This document shows, piece after piece, positions 25,704 to 34,011 of a stretch of 64,000 nucleotides of DNA; position 1 is the stretch's first letter; every line of letters begins with the position of its first letter. Both the position numbers and the translations under genes were made by a program. The stretch covers positions 4,486,501 through 4,550,500 of the forward strand of contig NZ_JAUSYD010000001.1 of the NCBI RefSeq assembly GCF_030816615.1, in the 5' to 3' direction. The stretch is from Streptomyces sp. B1I3. GTDB taxonomy: Bacteria > Actinomycetota > Actinomycetes > Streptomycetales > Streptomycetaceae. The notes below the pieces were generated by a model that was given only the letters and a program-made list of their open reading frames with translations, was not told the DNA's origin and made no database searches.

Positions 25704-26597
25704 ATGACCGACAGACCAGCCGTGCCCCCGTACGACACCGGCGGTGCCTCCCGTGGCGGGGCCGGGGAGGATCCACCCGGCCGCCCGATCAGCCGCAAGA
25801 GCCTGCTGAGGGCAGCCGTCGCCGTCACCGCCGTACCTCTGGTCGCGGGCGGTGGTGTGGCCCTGGCCCGGGACACCGGGACCGGTGGCACGCCCCTGGC
25901 GCTCACGCCGGCCTGCGACGACGGGGACGACCCGACGCCGGAACAGATGGAGGGCCCCTACTTCAAGCCCCACTCGCCGCTGCGCTCCAGCCTGGTGGCG
26001 TCCGGCACCCCCGGCACACCGCTGACGGTGAGCGGTTACGTCTTCGGCCTGGCCTGCCAGCCCTTGGCAGGCGTGCTGCTCGACTTCTGGCAGGCCGACA
26101 CCGACGGCGCCTACGACATGGCCGGGTTCCGCTTCCGCGGCCACCAGTTCACCGGCCCCGACGGGGCCTTCACGCTCACCACGGTGGTCGCGGGCCTGTA
26201 TCCCGGCCGCACCCGGCACATCCACGTGAAGGCCCAGGCGCCGGGACACCCCGTGCTGACCACCCAGCTGTACTTCCCGGGTGAGCCGCGCAACTCCACC
26301 GACGCCCTCTACGACCCGGCGCTGCTGATGAACGTCCGCGCCGCCGGGTCCGGGCGCCAGGGCACCTTCGACTTCGTGCTCGATGCCGGCCGGCAGCCCG
26401 ACCCCACCGATCCACCCACCGATCCACCCACCGACCCGCCGACCGATCCTCCGGGCGGCACCTGGGCGGCCGGGGCCACCTACCGCGCCGGTGACCGGGT
26501 GACCTACGGAGGCAGCGCCTACCGCTGCCTCCAGGCACACACGGCCATCGTGGGGTGGGAACCGCCGCTGGTCCCTGCGTTGTGGGAACGCGGGTAG
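25704..26597 (+). CDS. Secreted intradiol ring-cleavage dioxygenase with C-terminal chitin-binding domain
   Basis: This 297-residue protein has an N-terminal Tat-like export signal (ISRKSLLRAAVAVTAV, with RK in place of RR). The catechol dioxygenase fold has Fe(III) ligands Y137 (DTDGAYD), Y166 (AGLYPGR), H172 and H174 (RHIHVK), plus the EGPYF entry motif. A (TDPP)n linker leads to a CBM5/12 module at 251-297. An extracellular aromatic-ring-opening dioxygenase fused to a carbohydrate-binding module has been described in a wood-associated Streptomyces, so a role in lignin- or catechol-type aromatics on plant or chitin surfaces is plausible. ATG 25704 follows a GAGGAAG site. Confidence 0.88.
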   Translation: MTDRPAVPPYDTGGASRGGAGEDPPGRPISRKSLLRAAVAVTAVPLVAGGGVALARDTGTGGTPLALTPACDDGDDPTPEQMEGPYFKPHSPLRSSLVASGTPGTPLTVSGYVFGLACQPLAGVLLDFWQADTDGAYDMAGFRFRGHQFTGPDGAFTLTTVVAGLYPGRTRHIHVKAQAPGHPVLTTQLYFPGEPRNSTDALYDPALLMNVRAAGSGRQGTFDFVLDAGRQPDPTDPPTDPPTDPPTDPPGGTWAAGATYRAGDRVTYGGSAYRCLQAHTAIVGWEPPLVPALWERG

Positions 26598-26610
26598 ACG
26601 GGCGGCAGCT

Positions 26611-26641
26611 GCCCGGACCGGGACACCGTCCCGGTCCGGGC
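26611..26641. terminator. Terminator between dioxygenase and DNA polymerase genes
   Basis: A perfect 14-bp inverted repeat (GCCCGGACCGGGAC / GTCCCGGTCCGGGC, 3-nt loop) lies between convergent genes. Confidence 0.8.
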
Positions 26642-26660
26642 TTCCGGCGTCCGGGCGCCG

Positions 26661-28355
26661 TCACTTGGCCTGCGAATACCGCTCGACGACCGCCGTGGTG
26701 AACGGGAACCGCACCGGGGTCCGCCCGAACGCCACCCGTCCGGCCAGTTCCCCGGCCTCCCGGATCGCCTCCACGACCGCACCCGCCTCCTCGGCCGGGC
26801 AGTGCACGATCACCTCGTCGTGCTGGAAGAACACCAGCTCCGCCCGCATCCCACCGGCGTTGAGCGTCCGCCGCAGCGCTGCCAGGAGCAGCAGCGCCCA
26901 GTCGGCCGCACTGCCCTGCACGACGAAGTTGCGCGTGAAGCGGCCCCGCGCCCGGGCGTTCGACGAGGCGTAGCCGGGCGTGAACCCGTACTCACCGGCC
27001 GGCGGGTCCTCGCTCTCCTGCGGGATGCCGGCCTCCCCGTCCTCGCCGGCCCCGGCCGCGGGCGGGCTCGTGCGGCCGAGCCAGGTGCGGACGAGGCGGC
27101 CCTCCTCGCCCGCCTTCGCCGCGTCGTCGACATAGGCGACGGCCTGCGGGAAGCGCCGCCGCAGCGCCGCGAGGTTCTTCAGGCCGTCACCGGACGTCTG
27201 CCCGTAGACGGCCCCCAGCAGGGCCAGCTTCGCGTGGTCGCGGTCACCCTGGAAGGCCCGGTCGGACAGGGCCTTGTAGAGGTCGCCCTCATGGCCCGCC
27301 ACCTCCATCAGCCCCGGGTCGCGGGAGATCGCGGCCAGCACGCGTGGCTCCATCTGGTCGGCGTCCGCCACCACGAGCCGCCAGCCGTCGTCGGCGACCA
27401 CCGCCTGCCGCATCACCTTGGGGATCTGCAGGGCACCGCCGCCGTTGGTCGTCCAGCGGCCGCTGACGGTGCCTCCGGGCAGGTACTCGGGGCGGAAACG
27501 TCCTTCGCGCACCCAGTCCTGGAGCCAGCTCCAGCCGTGAGCCGTCCAGATGCGGTACAGCTTCTTGTAGCGGATCAGGGGCTCGACCGCGGGGTGGTCG
27601 AGCTCCTCCAGCTCCCACCGCCGGGTCGACTTCACCTTGATCCCGGCCTGCGCGAAGGCCTTCACCACATCGGCGGGCAGATCGGGGCGCACCCGCCTGC
27701 CGAAGGCCGCCGACACCTCGTCCGCCGCCTCGGCGAGTCTGCGTGGCTCGCCGCCGCCCGCGTAACGCTCGCCCAGCAGGCCCTCCAGCACCTCCCGGTG
27801 CACGTCGGCCCGCCAGGGGAGGCCGGACCTGTTCATCTCGGCGGCGACCATCATCCCGGCCGACTCGGCGGCCGTGAGCAGTCGCATCCTGTCCGGGTGG
27901 GCCGTCGCGTCGTGGCGGCGCAGCTGCTCCGCGTAGACCTGGAGCAGCGCGTCGAACGGCACGTCCGTGCCCGCGCGCGGCTCGAAGAGGGAGGACTGGG
28001 AACCTGGCTCCGCCGAACGGGCCGGCGGGTCGGCCGGCACGGGGGCGTTGCGCAGCCGCGCCCAGGCAGCCGCCGCCGAACGGGGCTCCCCGAGCCGCCC
28101 CTCGTGGCCGAGCAGCAGGAGTTCGGCGCACTCGACGTCGTAGCACCGCTCGACGCGTACGCCCGCGGCGAGGAGGCGGGGGTAGACCTCCGCGGTCGAC
28201 CGCCAGACCCAGCGGGGCACGCCGGGGCGGGAGCGGACGGACTCGACGAGGTCGGGCTCGGTCACGACCGGGCCGGCCGGCACGCCGTCCGGCCCCAGCG
28301 GCACGACGAGTGCGGCGCCCGCCTCGGCGGGGGCCAGAGCCCAACGTTCGGTCAT
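26661..28355 (-). CDS. Family A DNA polymerase (PolA paralogue), degenerate exonuclease-like N-terminus
   Basis: This 564-residue protein carries the palm/fingers core of DNA polymerase I without a 5'-nuclease domain. Motif A is DADQMEPRVLAAI, the O-helix region is DHAKLALLGAVYGQTSGDG, QGSAADWALLLLAAL follows, and motif C is FFQHDEVIVH. The N-terminal 160 residues correspond to a 3'-5' exonuclease-like fold but I cannot see its full DEDD set. Actinobacteria carry such a second polymerase as 'bifunctional 3'-5' exonuclease/DNA polymerase', probably for repair. ATG 28355 starts MTERWALAP; a longer upstream frame is not coding. It is divergent from the DUF2786 gene across 243 bp. Confidence 0.88.
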   Translation of the reverse strand: MTERWALAPAEAGAALVVPLGPDGVPAGPVVTEPDLVESVRSRPGVPRWVWRSTAEVYPRLLAAGVRVERCYDVECAELLLLGHEGRLGEPRSAAAAWARLRNAPVPADPPARSAEPGSQSSLFEPRAGTDVPFDALLQVYAEQLRRHDATAHPDRMRLLTAAESAGMMVAAEMNRSGLPWRADVHREVLEGLLGERYAGGGEPRRLAEAADEVSAAFGRRVRPDLPADVVKAFAQAGIKVKSTRRWELEELDHPAVEPLIRYKKLYRIWTAHGWSWLQDWVREGRFRPEYLPGGTVSGRWTTNGGGALQIPKVMRQAVVADDGWRLVVADADQMEPRVLAAISRDPGLMEVAGHEGDLYKALSDRAFQGDRDHAKLALLGAVYGQTSGDGLKNLAALRRRFPQAVAYVDDAAKAGEEGRLVRTWLGRTSPPAAGAGEDGEAGIPQESEDPPAGEYGFTPGYASSNARARGRFTRNFVVQGSAADWALLLLAALRRTLNAGGMRAELVFFQHDEVIVHCPAEEAGAVVEAIREAGELAGRVAFGRTPVRFPFTTAVVERYSQAK

Positions 28356-28598
28356 GGTCCGAGTCTGGCACCCGGCGCTGACAGCGGTACGCCTCCGGCC
28401 GGCCGCCACCGTACGACTTGGCGCACGGCGGCGAGCGGGAGCCCGGCGTCGTCTCCAGTCCCGCCCGGGTCCTGCCCCGAGGGCGGGACAGGACCCAGTT
28501 GCGCGGCGGTGCCTCCCTGCTCCGCCTCGGAAGCGAAGCCGCAGGGCGCCGCCCGCCGGTCCACTCCCGGCCGCACACCAGGTCGATACCCTGACCTG

Positions 28599-29774
28599 AT
28601 GGAATCGGTGATCGACCAGGCATGTGCGGCGGCCCTCTACTCGGACGACGACGACGGCCTCGACACCGGTGCCTCCCTCCTCGCCGCCGACCCCTCGGCC
28701 GACGGGGAGCTGCACCGCCGCGGCGAGGAGTTAGTCCGCCGCGCCTGGGCGCGCGGCTGGCAGCCCGCCGACGTCGTACGGAGCGTCAGGCGGGAGCTGG
28801 ACGAGGCCGGGGCCGCGCTCGCCGCCGCGCTGATCACCGCGGAGACCGCCCGGTACGGTCAGCTGCCGCCGCGCTGGGCGGACCAGCTCGCCGCGCTGCC
28901 CTCCCCGGCGCCCCGCAACCGGCCCGACCGCTTCACGTACGCCTCCGCGCTGCTGGAGCTGTATCGCCTGCTGCTGCGGCTCCCGGCCATCGAACCGGTC
29001 GGCCCGCCGCCCGGCACAGCGGCCGGCGACCGGCACCGGCCGCCCGCCCACGGCGAGCCCCGCATGCTCACCCGGATCCGCGCCCTGCTCGCCAAGGCCG
29101 AGGCGACGGGCTACCCGGAGGAGGCTGAGGCGCTCACCACGAAGGCGCAGGAGCTGATGGCCCGGCACAGCATCGACGAGGCCCTGCTCGCCGCCCGCAC
29201 ACACAGTGCCGAGGTCCCGGGAGCCTGCCGGATCGGTGTCGATGCCCCGTACGAGGATGCCAAGGCGATCCTGCTCGACGCGGTCGCCTCGGCGAACCGG
29301 TGCAGGGCCGTGTGGAACAGCGATCTCGGCTTCACCACGGTCGTCGGCTTCGAGCCGGACCTGGAGGCCGTGGAACTGCTCTTCACCTCACTGCTGGTGC
29401 AGGGCACCGCCGCGATGGCGAAGGCGGAGGCCGGACAGCGGGCCGGCGGCCGTAGGCGGACCAAGACCTTCCGGCAGTCCTTCCTCCTGGCGTACGCCCA
29501 CCGCCTGGGCAGCCGGCTCGCCGCGGACACCGCACGCGTCACCGCGGAGGCCGGCTCCGGCGGCCCCGCGGGGGAGGGGCGTGAGGCCGCCGGCAGTCTG
29601 CTGCCGGTGCTCGCGGCCCGGGACGTCGCGGTCACCGACGCCGCGGAGCGGATGTTCCCGCGGACGACCACCGCACGGGTGCGCGGGGTCACGGACGCCG
29701 AGGGGTGGACCCACGGGACGAACGCGGCGAATCGGGCCGACGTGGGCAGAAGGGGGCCGGAGATCGGCCGGTAG
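28599..29774 (+). CDS. DUF2786 domain protein with a TTA codon
   Basis: This 391-residue soluble protein has the DUF2786 signature RIRALLAKAEATGYPEEAEALTTKAQELMARHSIDEAL in its middle. The N-terminal 130 residues are helical, and the C-terminus is rich in Ala, Arg and Thr. Its function is unknown. Leucine 45 is encoded by TTA (28731-28733), the only in-frame TTA I found in the window, so translation should depend on the bldA tRNA and therefore on development. ATG 28599 begins MESVIDQACAAAL; the frame is open about 1.8 kb further upstream but that is antisense to the polymerase gene. Confidence 0.85.
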   Translation: MESVIDQACAAALYSDDDDGLDTGASLLAADPSADGELHRRGEELVRRAWARGWQPADVVRSVRRELDEAGAALAAALITAETARYGQLPPRWADQLAALPSPAPRNRPDRFTYASALLELYRLLLRLPAIEPVGPPPGTAAGDRHRPPAHGEPRMLTRIRALLAKAEATGYPEEAEALTTKAQELMARHSIDEALLAARTHSAEVPGACRIGVDAPYEDAKAILLDAVASANRCRAVWNSDLGFTTVVGFEPDLEAVELLFTSLLVQGTAAMAKAEAGQRAGGRRRTKTFRQSFLLAYAHRLGSRLAADTARVTAEAGSGGPAGEGREAAGSLLPVLAARDVAVTDAAERMFPRTTTARVRGVTDAEGWTHGTNAANRADVGRRGPEIGR

Positions 29775-29854
29775 GCCTGCCGGCCCGGGACCGGGACGTC
29801 CGGCGCCGCGCGCTGATCCACCACGGATGGAGGGGCAGCCCGTACGCTCGGACC

Positions 29855-31963
29855 ATGAGCTGGTCGCGGGCGCTGAGGGAGACCGCCCGCTCGGGGCTGA
29901 CGGTCGAGCGGCGGCGGCTGGAACCGCTCATCGCACTGCGGGGCGCGGTGGGCCTCGCCCTCGTCGTCGGGCTGAGCCTTGCGCTGTTCGGACCCGTCAT
30001 CGCGGCGGGTTCCGCCTTCGGCGCGTTCCAGGCGGCCATCGCCACCTTCCAGCGCAGCTGGCGCCCCCGGCCGGTGCTCGCGCTGGTCTCCGGTGCCAGC
30101 CTCGCCGTGTCGACCTTCGTCGGTTACGTCACCGTCTCCCACACCCTGCTCTTCCTGTCCGTGCTGGTGGTCTGGACGTTCGCCGCCGGGATGGCCTGGG
30201 CCGCGGGCCCGACGGGCGGCATCATCGCGGCCTCCAACGTGGCGATCATGCTGGTGACGATCACCCTTCCCACCTCCGTCGCCGACGCCGCCGCGCACGC
30301 GGCCGTGATGGCGCTCGGCGGGCTGGTCCAGGCGGTGCTGATCGTGCTGTTCCCGGTCCGCAGATGGGGGGCCCAGCGCGACGCGCTCGCCGACGCCCTG
30401 GCCGCCGAGGCCGACTACGCCCGCAGCCTGCGCCACGACCCGACCGTGCACTTCGACCCCGTACCGCTGATGACCGCCCGCAGTGCGGCCGCCGTCACCT
30501 CGCGCCAGGCGCGCCGGCGCCCCGCCGAACTGCACGGGGCCCGCGGGATCGCCGAGCGCCTGCGGCCGGTGCTGGCCTCGCTCGCGGACCCGGCCCTGGG
30601 CGTGCCCGCCGAGGGCCTGGAGCGCGCCTGGGTGCGCGAGATGCTGGCCGCCGCCGGCTCCGTCCTGGACGCGGCGGCCACCGCGGTCCGGCACGGTGAG
30701 CCCGTCCGCATCGCCGCGACCGACCTCGGTGTCCTGCGGACCCCCGACAACGAGGTGATCCTCGTCGGGCCGCCCCGACGCGCGGCCGACCGGCTCAACG
30801 TCCTGCTCGCCGACGTCATCGAGATCGCCGAAGGGGCGGGCACCCGGGCCCCGGCGGCACACGCCACTCAGACGCGGCGGCGCCCCGGCCTGCTGCGGCT
30901 GGTCCCCGTGGTGCTGGCGGCGATGCGCCGGGAGCTGCACCGGAGGTCACCGATCCTGCGGCACGCCGTCCGCGTCTCGGTGGTCGCGGCCACCGGCTAC
31001 CTCCTGGGCGCCGCGCTGCCGTTCGGCCACGGCTACTGGGCGCCGATGGCGGCCGTCATGGTGATGCGCCCGGACTTCTCACAGACCTACTCCCGTTCCG
31101 TGGCGCGGTTCGGCGGCACCGTCGTCGGGGTCGCCCTCGCCACCGGCATCGTCCAGGCGGTCCGGCCCGGGGTGACGGTCGCCGCGGGCCTCGCGGTGAT
31201 CTGCGCCTTCCTCATGTACCTGCTGATGCGCACCGGGTACGCGGTCAGCCAGGTGTGCGTCTCCGCCTACGTGGTGTTCCTCCTCGGCATGGCGGGCGAC
31301 GACTGGTCCCAGACCGTTCCCGAGCGGGTCGTCCTCACCCTTGTCGGAGGACTGCTCGCGATGGTCTCGTACGCCGTCTTCCCCGCCTGGGAGACCCCGC
31401 GGCTGCGCAACCGGCTCGCCGGCTGGCTGACCACGGACGGCCGTTACGCGGCCACGGTCCTGGACCACTACGCCGACCCGGCCACCGCCGATCTGGAGGA
31501 CGTCCGCACCGCGCTGCTCACCACCCGCGAGGCCCGGGTCGCCTGGCAGGAGGCGCTGGAGACGGCCCAGCACGAGCCGGTACGGCACCGGGGCATCTCC
31601 AGGACCGCGGCCGACGACGCCCAGAAGGCGCTCGCCCAGCTCGGCAGGGTCGCCATGCTGATGGAGGCACACCTCCCGGCCGCCTCGGCCGACCCCGTGC
31701 CGGGGGCCGCGGAGCTGGCGGAGGCCCTGCGCACGTCCACGGAGCAGGGCGCCAGGGCCGTACGGGAGCGCCGCGTGCCGGACTGGGAGCCGGTGCGCCG
31801 GGTGGTGGAGGGCTGGGACGCCCCGGGGGCGGACCCGGCGGTGCCGGTCCCCGGCCCCTTCGTGCGGGGCGGCGCGGTCCTGCTCCTCCAGGCGCTGGAG
31901 GACTTCTCCCGCGGCCTGGAGGGCGCGGCGAGCACGGACGGCCGGGAGGGCGAAGCGTCCTGA
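29855..31963 (+). CDS. FUSC-family membrane protein (aromatic acid exporter-like)
   Basis: This 702-residue membrane protein has two blocks of about six transmembrane segments (residues 25-165 and 360-520), each followed by a cytoplasmic helical domain. This is the duplicated layout of the FUSC/YccS/AaeB superfamily. The second block (AVRVSVVAATGYLLGAALPFGHGYWAPMAAVMVMRPDF) carries the most typical FUSC sequence. Relatives export aromatic carboxylic acids, but the substrate here is unknown. ATG 29855 follows GGACC and begins MSWSRALRET. It ends eight bases before the inferred end of the convergent lipoprotein gene. Confidence 0.85.
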   Translation: MSWSRALRETARSGLTVERRRLEPLIALRGAVGLALVVGLSLALFGPVIAAGSAFGAFQAAIATFQRSWRPRPVLALVSGASLAVSTFVGYVTVSHTLLFLSVLVVWTFAAGMAWAAGPTGGIIAASNVAIMLVTITLPTSVADAAAHAAVMALGGLVQAVLIVLFPVRRWGAQRDALADALAAEADYARSLRHDPTVHFDPVPLMTARSAAAVTSRQARRRPAELHGARGIAERLRPVLASLADPALGVPAEGLERAWVREMLAAAGSVLDAAATAVRHGEPVRIAATDLGVLRTPDNEVILVGPPRRAADRLNVLLADVIEIAEGAGTRAPAAHATQTRRRPGLLRLVPVVLAAMRRELHRRSPILRHAVRVSVVAATGYLLGAALPFGHGYWAPMAAVMVMRPDFSQTYSRSVARFGGTVVGVALATGIVQAVRPGVTVAAGLAVICAFLMYLLMRTGYAVSQVCVSAYVVFLLGMAGDDWSQTVPERVVLTLVGGLLAMVSYAVFPAWETPRLRNRLAGWLTTDGRYAATVLDHYADPATADLEDVRTALLTTREARVAWQEALETAQHEPVRHRGISRTAADDAQKALAQLGRVAMLMEAHLPAASADPVPGAAELAEALRTSTEQGARAVRERRVPDWEPVRRVVEGWDAPGADPAVPVPGPFVRGGAVLLLQALEDFSRGLEGAASTDGREGEAS

Positions 31964-31970
31964 CGCACCG

Positions 31971-32463
31971 TCATGGCATGGGCATCTCCGGGAGGGCCGG
32001 ACGGCATCTTGCCGGGGTCGGCCCTGGTCAGGGTGTCCTCGGCTCCGGCTGCCCAGGAGATGACGAGCGTCTTGCCGCCATGGGACTCGACGGCCCCCTC
32101 GGTGCGCTCGGTGTTGCCGTCGGCGCACGTCAGGGAGAGCGTCACCTCGCCCATGTCCTTCACGTCTCCCTGACAGACGTGCTGGTCCGCCACGAGCGCC
32201 GCCTTGCCGGACGCCACGGACAGGACGACGGCCCCGCTTTCGGAGGTACCCGCCCAGGTCCCGTCGAGCACCGTGGTCCCCGCGTCCCCGGACTCGTCGG
32301 CCCCGCCGCTGCCGCCTGGCATGGCACTCTCCTCGGCCCCGGCCTCCGCGGCGGAGTCCTTGCCCGTGTCGGTGTCGGCGTCGTCACTGCCGCAGGCGGT
32401 CAGCGCCAGTGCGGCGACCAGGCCGGCGGCGACGAGAGCGCCGGAGCGCGCGAACCTGTCCAT
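31971..32463 (-). CDS. Lipoprotein of unknown function (apparent 3' frameshift)
   Basis: A lipoprotein signal peptide (AALALTAC, Cys24 as acylation site) is followed by an acidic Gly/Ser-rich spacer and a small beta-rich domain with a conserved Cys pair (DQHVCQGDVKDMG and LSLTCADGN). Near the end the frame changes: after DPGKMPSG the given frame runs on into DNA antisense to the FUSC gene. Deleting one C near 31990-31996 gives GLPEMPMP and a stop at 31971, the expected kind of short tail and a clean convergent junction. This looks like a one-base indel. ATG 32463 has GAGGGGGAA upstream. Confidence 0.7.
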
Positions 32464-32631
32464 GCGGAGTTCCCCCTCGGCGTTCCACGGCGAAAAGACC
32501 GCGCCACGCTACCAGCGCCGAGGAATAACTCACGGAAACGGGAGCCGAATAGGCGCTCCGTTCGTCTCTCTTCCATGGGGGTGGCTCAAGGGGCGGGCAG
32601 ATCAAGGAAAGCTGTAATCATTCGCACACCC

Positions 32632-32681
32632 CGCGTGCACGTGCATCTGCTCATGCATCGGCATATGAACACAGCTATGAT
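32632..32681 (+). promoter_or_regulatory. Operator-like element A and -10 box upstream of the DUF397 gene
   Basis: CGCGTGCACGTGCATCTGC at 32632-32650, three bases, then TGCATC at 32654-32659. Sixteen bases later comes TATGAT (32676-32681), a good -10 hexamer, so the element covers the -35 position. The same 19-mer, spacer and TGCATC occur in opposite orientation before the neighbouring anti-sigma-like gene. The rest of the 262-bp gap shows nothing distinct. Confidence 0.6.
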
Positions 32682-32725
32682 CCGAGCTAGTTGACACTTG
32701 CACCTTGCAACTCGGGGAGCGTCCT

Positions 32726-32968
32726 GTGCACCACGTGTACAACGGCATGGCGGCCACAGAGCTTCGCGGAGTCGTCTGGCAGAAGAGCAGACACAGCAAC
32801 TCCCAGGGTTCCTGCGTGGAGTTCGCGAAACTGCCTGGCGGAAATGTGGCCATGCGCAACTCGCGCCACCCGGACGGACCGGCCCTCGTCTATACGCCGG
32901 CCGAGATAGAGGCACTTCTGCTGGGCGTCAAGGACGGAGAGTTCGACCACCTGGCCGCGGACGCCTGA
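32726..32968 (+). CDS. DUF397 domain protein
   Basis: This 80-residue protein consists of one DUF397 domain (WQKSRHSNSQGSCVEFAKLPGG, then MRNSRHPDGPALVYTPAEIEALL). I start it at GTG 32726, behind GGGGAG, which gives the family's usual N-terminus HHVYNGM; an upstream ATG is in frame but unlikely. DUF397 proteins are small actinobacterial partners of XRE-type regulators and HATPase anti-sigma-like proteins in WhiJ-type loci that affect development. Both partners are encoded next door. The biochemical role is probably protein-protein interaction. Confidence 0.9.
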   Translation: MHHVYNGMAATELRGVVWQKSRHSNSQGSCVEFAKLPGGNVAMRNSRHPDGPALVYTPAEIEALLLGVKDGEFDHLAADA

Positions 32969-33068
32969 CCGCGTGCCCGCCCGCAGGCGCGGTGCGGGCA
33001 CGCGGTCGGACGGCGTGGCAGCCGCGGGACGCCCTCGGAGCAGGACGGCCCCGGAGCAGGACGGCCCC

Positions 33069-33674
33069 TCAGAGGCTGTACGGGAACGCCTCGGCCCGCG
33101 GTGCGACGACGGCGGGAACGCGCTCCCCGGCCGGGCTGTCCGCGGCGGTGCTCCCGGCGGCCGTGTCCGCCAGCCGGAACAGCGCCCACACCACCTTTCC
33201 GCGCGGCAGGGTGCCGGGCCGCGCGTCCCCCGCCGGTACGGGCGAGGGATGCCAGCCCCAGGAGTCGCTGAACGACTCGACGAGGAACAGCCCGCGGCCC
33301 GACTCGGCGGAATCCGCCGCCTCACCGGCCACCGGGCCGTCCTCGCTGGGGTCACGCACGGCGCACACGAGCCGTGAGGTCCAGCGCATCAGATGCAGCC
33401 GCACCGACGGATCCTGGCGCTCCCGCGCGGGGTCGGCCGGAAGGGCGTGCCGCAGTGCGTTGGTGACCAGCTCGGACACGACCAGGGCGACGTCGTCGAA
33501 GCGGTCGCCCAGATCCCAGGAGGCCAGGGTGGTCCGGGTGAACTTCCGTGCGCCGCCCACCGCCTCGAAGCAGGACGGCAGCGTGCAGGAGGCCGAACCG
33601 GCGACCGCCGAGGGGTCGATGGGTGGGAGCCCTTGCCGTAACGGCTCGAGCGTCGTCGATCCATTCGTCCCCAT
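33069..33674 (-). CDS. HATPase_c anti-sigma/regulatory protein (RsbW-like)
   Basis: This 201-residue protein carries a GHKL ATPase domain with N-box VVSELVTNALRHA and the later G-box region SGRGLFLVESFSDSWGW, as in RsbW/SpoIIAB-type serine kinases and Streptomyces ATP-binding regulators. The N-terminal 50 residues and the Ala/Pro-rich C-terminus are less conserved. ATG 33674 is preceded by GGGAG; the longer frame upstream runs through its own control region. It lies between the DUF397 and XRE genes in opposite orientation, and its promoter region contains the same operator-like element as the DUF397 gene. Confidence 0.87.
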   Translation of the reverse strand: MGTNGSTTLEPLRQGLPPIDPSAVAGSASCTLPSCFEAVGGARKFTRTTLASWDLGDRFDDVALVVSELVTNALRHALPADPARERQDPSVRLHLMRWTSRLVCAVRDPSEDGPVAGEAADSAESGRGLFLVESFSDSWGWHPSPVPAGDARPGTLPRGKVVWALFRLADTAAGSTAADSPAGERVPAVVAPRAEAFPYSL

Positions 33675-33798
33675 ACGAGGCACTCCCGGGAATCGCGGCT
33701 GTGGCGGCACTGCTTCTAACGGCACTGCGAGGGTGGAGCGGCACAACACGAACGAGCACGCAGGTGCGCGAGGCCCATGGTTCCCAATGCGCACGGCA

Positions 33799-33826
33799 GA
33801 TGCAAGGGCAGATGCACGTGCACGCG
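33799..33826 (-). promoter_or_regulatory. Operator-like element B upstream of the HATPase gene
   Basis: On the minus strand the 19-mer CGCGTGCACGTGCATCTGC (33826-33808), three bases and TGCATC (33804-33799) repeat element A exactly, including spacing. Sixteen bases further on the minus strand, at the position of the -10 box of element A, AACCAT is a poor -10 match. The 337-bp gap 33675-34011 otherwise holds only the unlabelled promoter of the XRE gene. Confidence 0.6.
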
Positions 33827-34011
33827 CCGGACGTGCCCGGTAGCGTGGGGGTTCTGCCTCATTTATTCCGGGCACCGGTTTCGAGGCTTTCCGGATCTCT
33901 TGCTATTTCCGTAATCGAATGAGTACGCGCTGAAGCGTTTTGGTGGCAGAATCCGGCTCCGGGGTTCGGGGGGACCCCGATGCACGGGAAGCGATGGGGA
34001 GGGTTGGACCA

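Noticed and set aside
26802..28598. Upstream extension of the DUF2786 frame making a 990-residue protein
   Set aside because: It is the antisense shadow of the DNA polymerase gene and has shadow-type composition; the DUF2786 protein starts well at ATG 28599.
31468..32463. 331-residue lipoprotein extending antisense through the FUSC gene
   Set aside because: The extension has antisense-type composition and a one-base deletion gives a natural short end. The extension is not real coding sequence.
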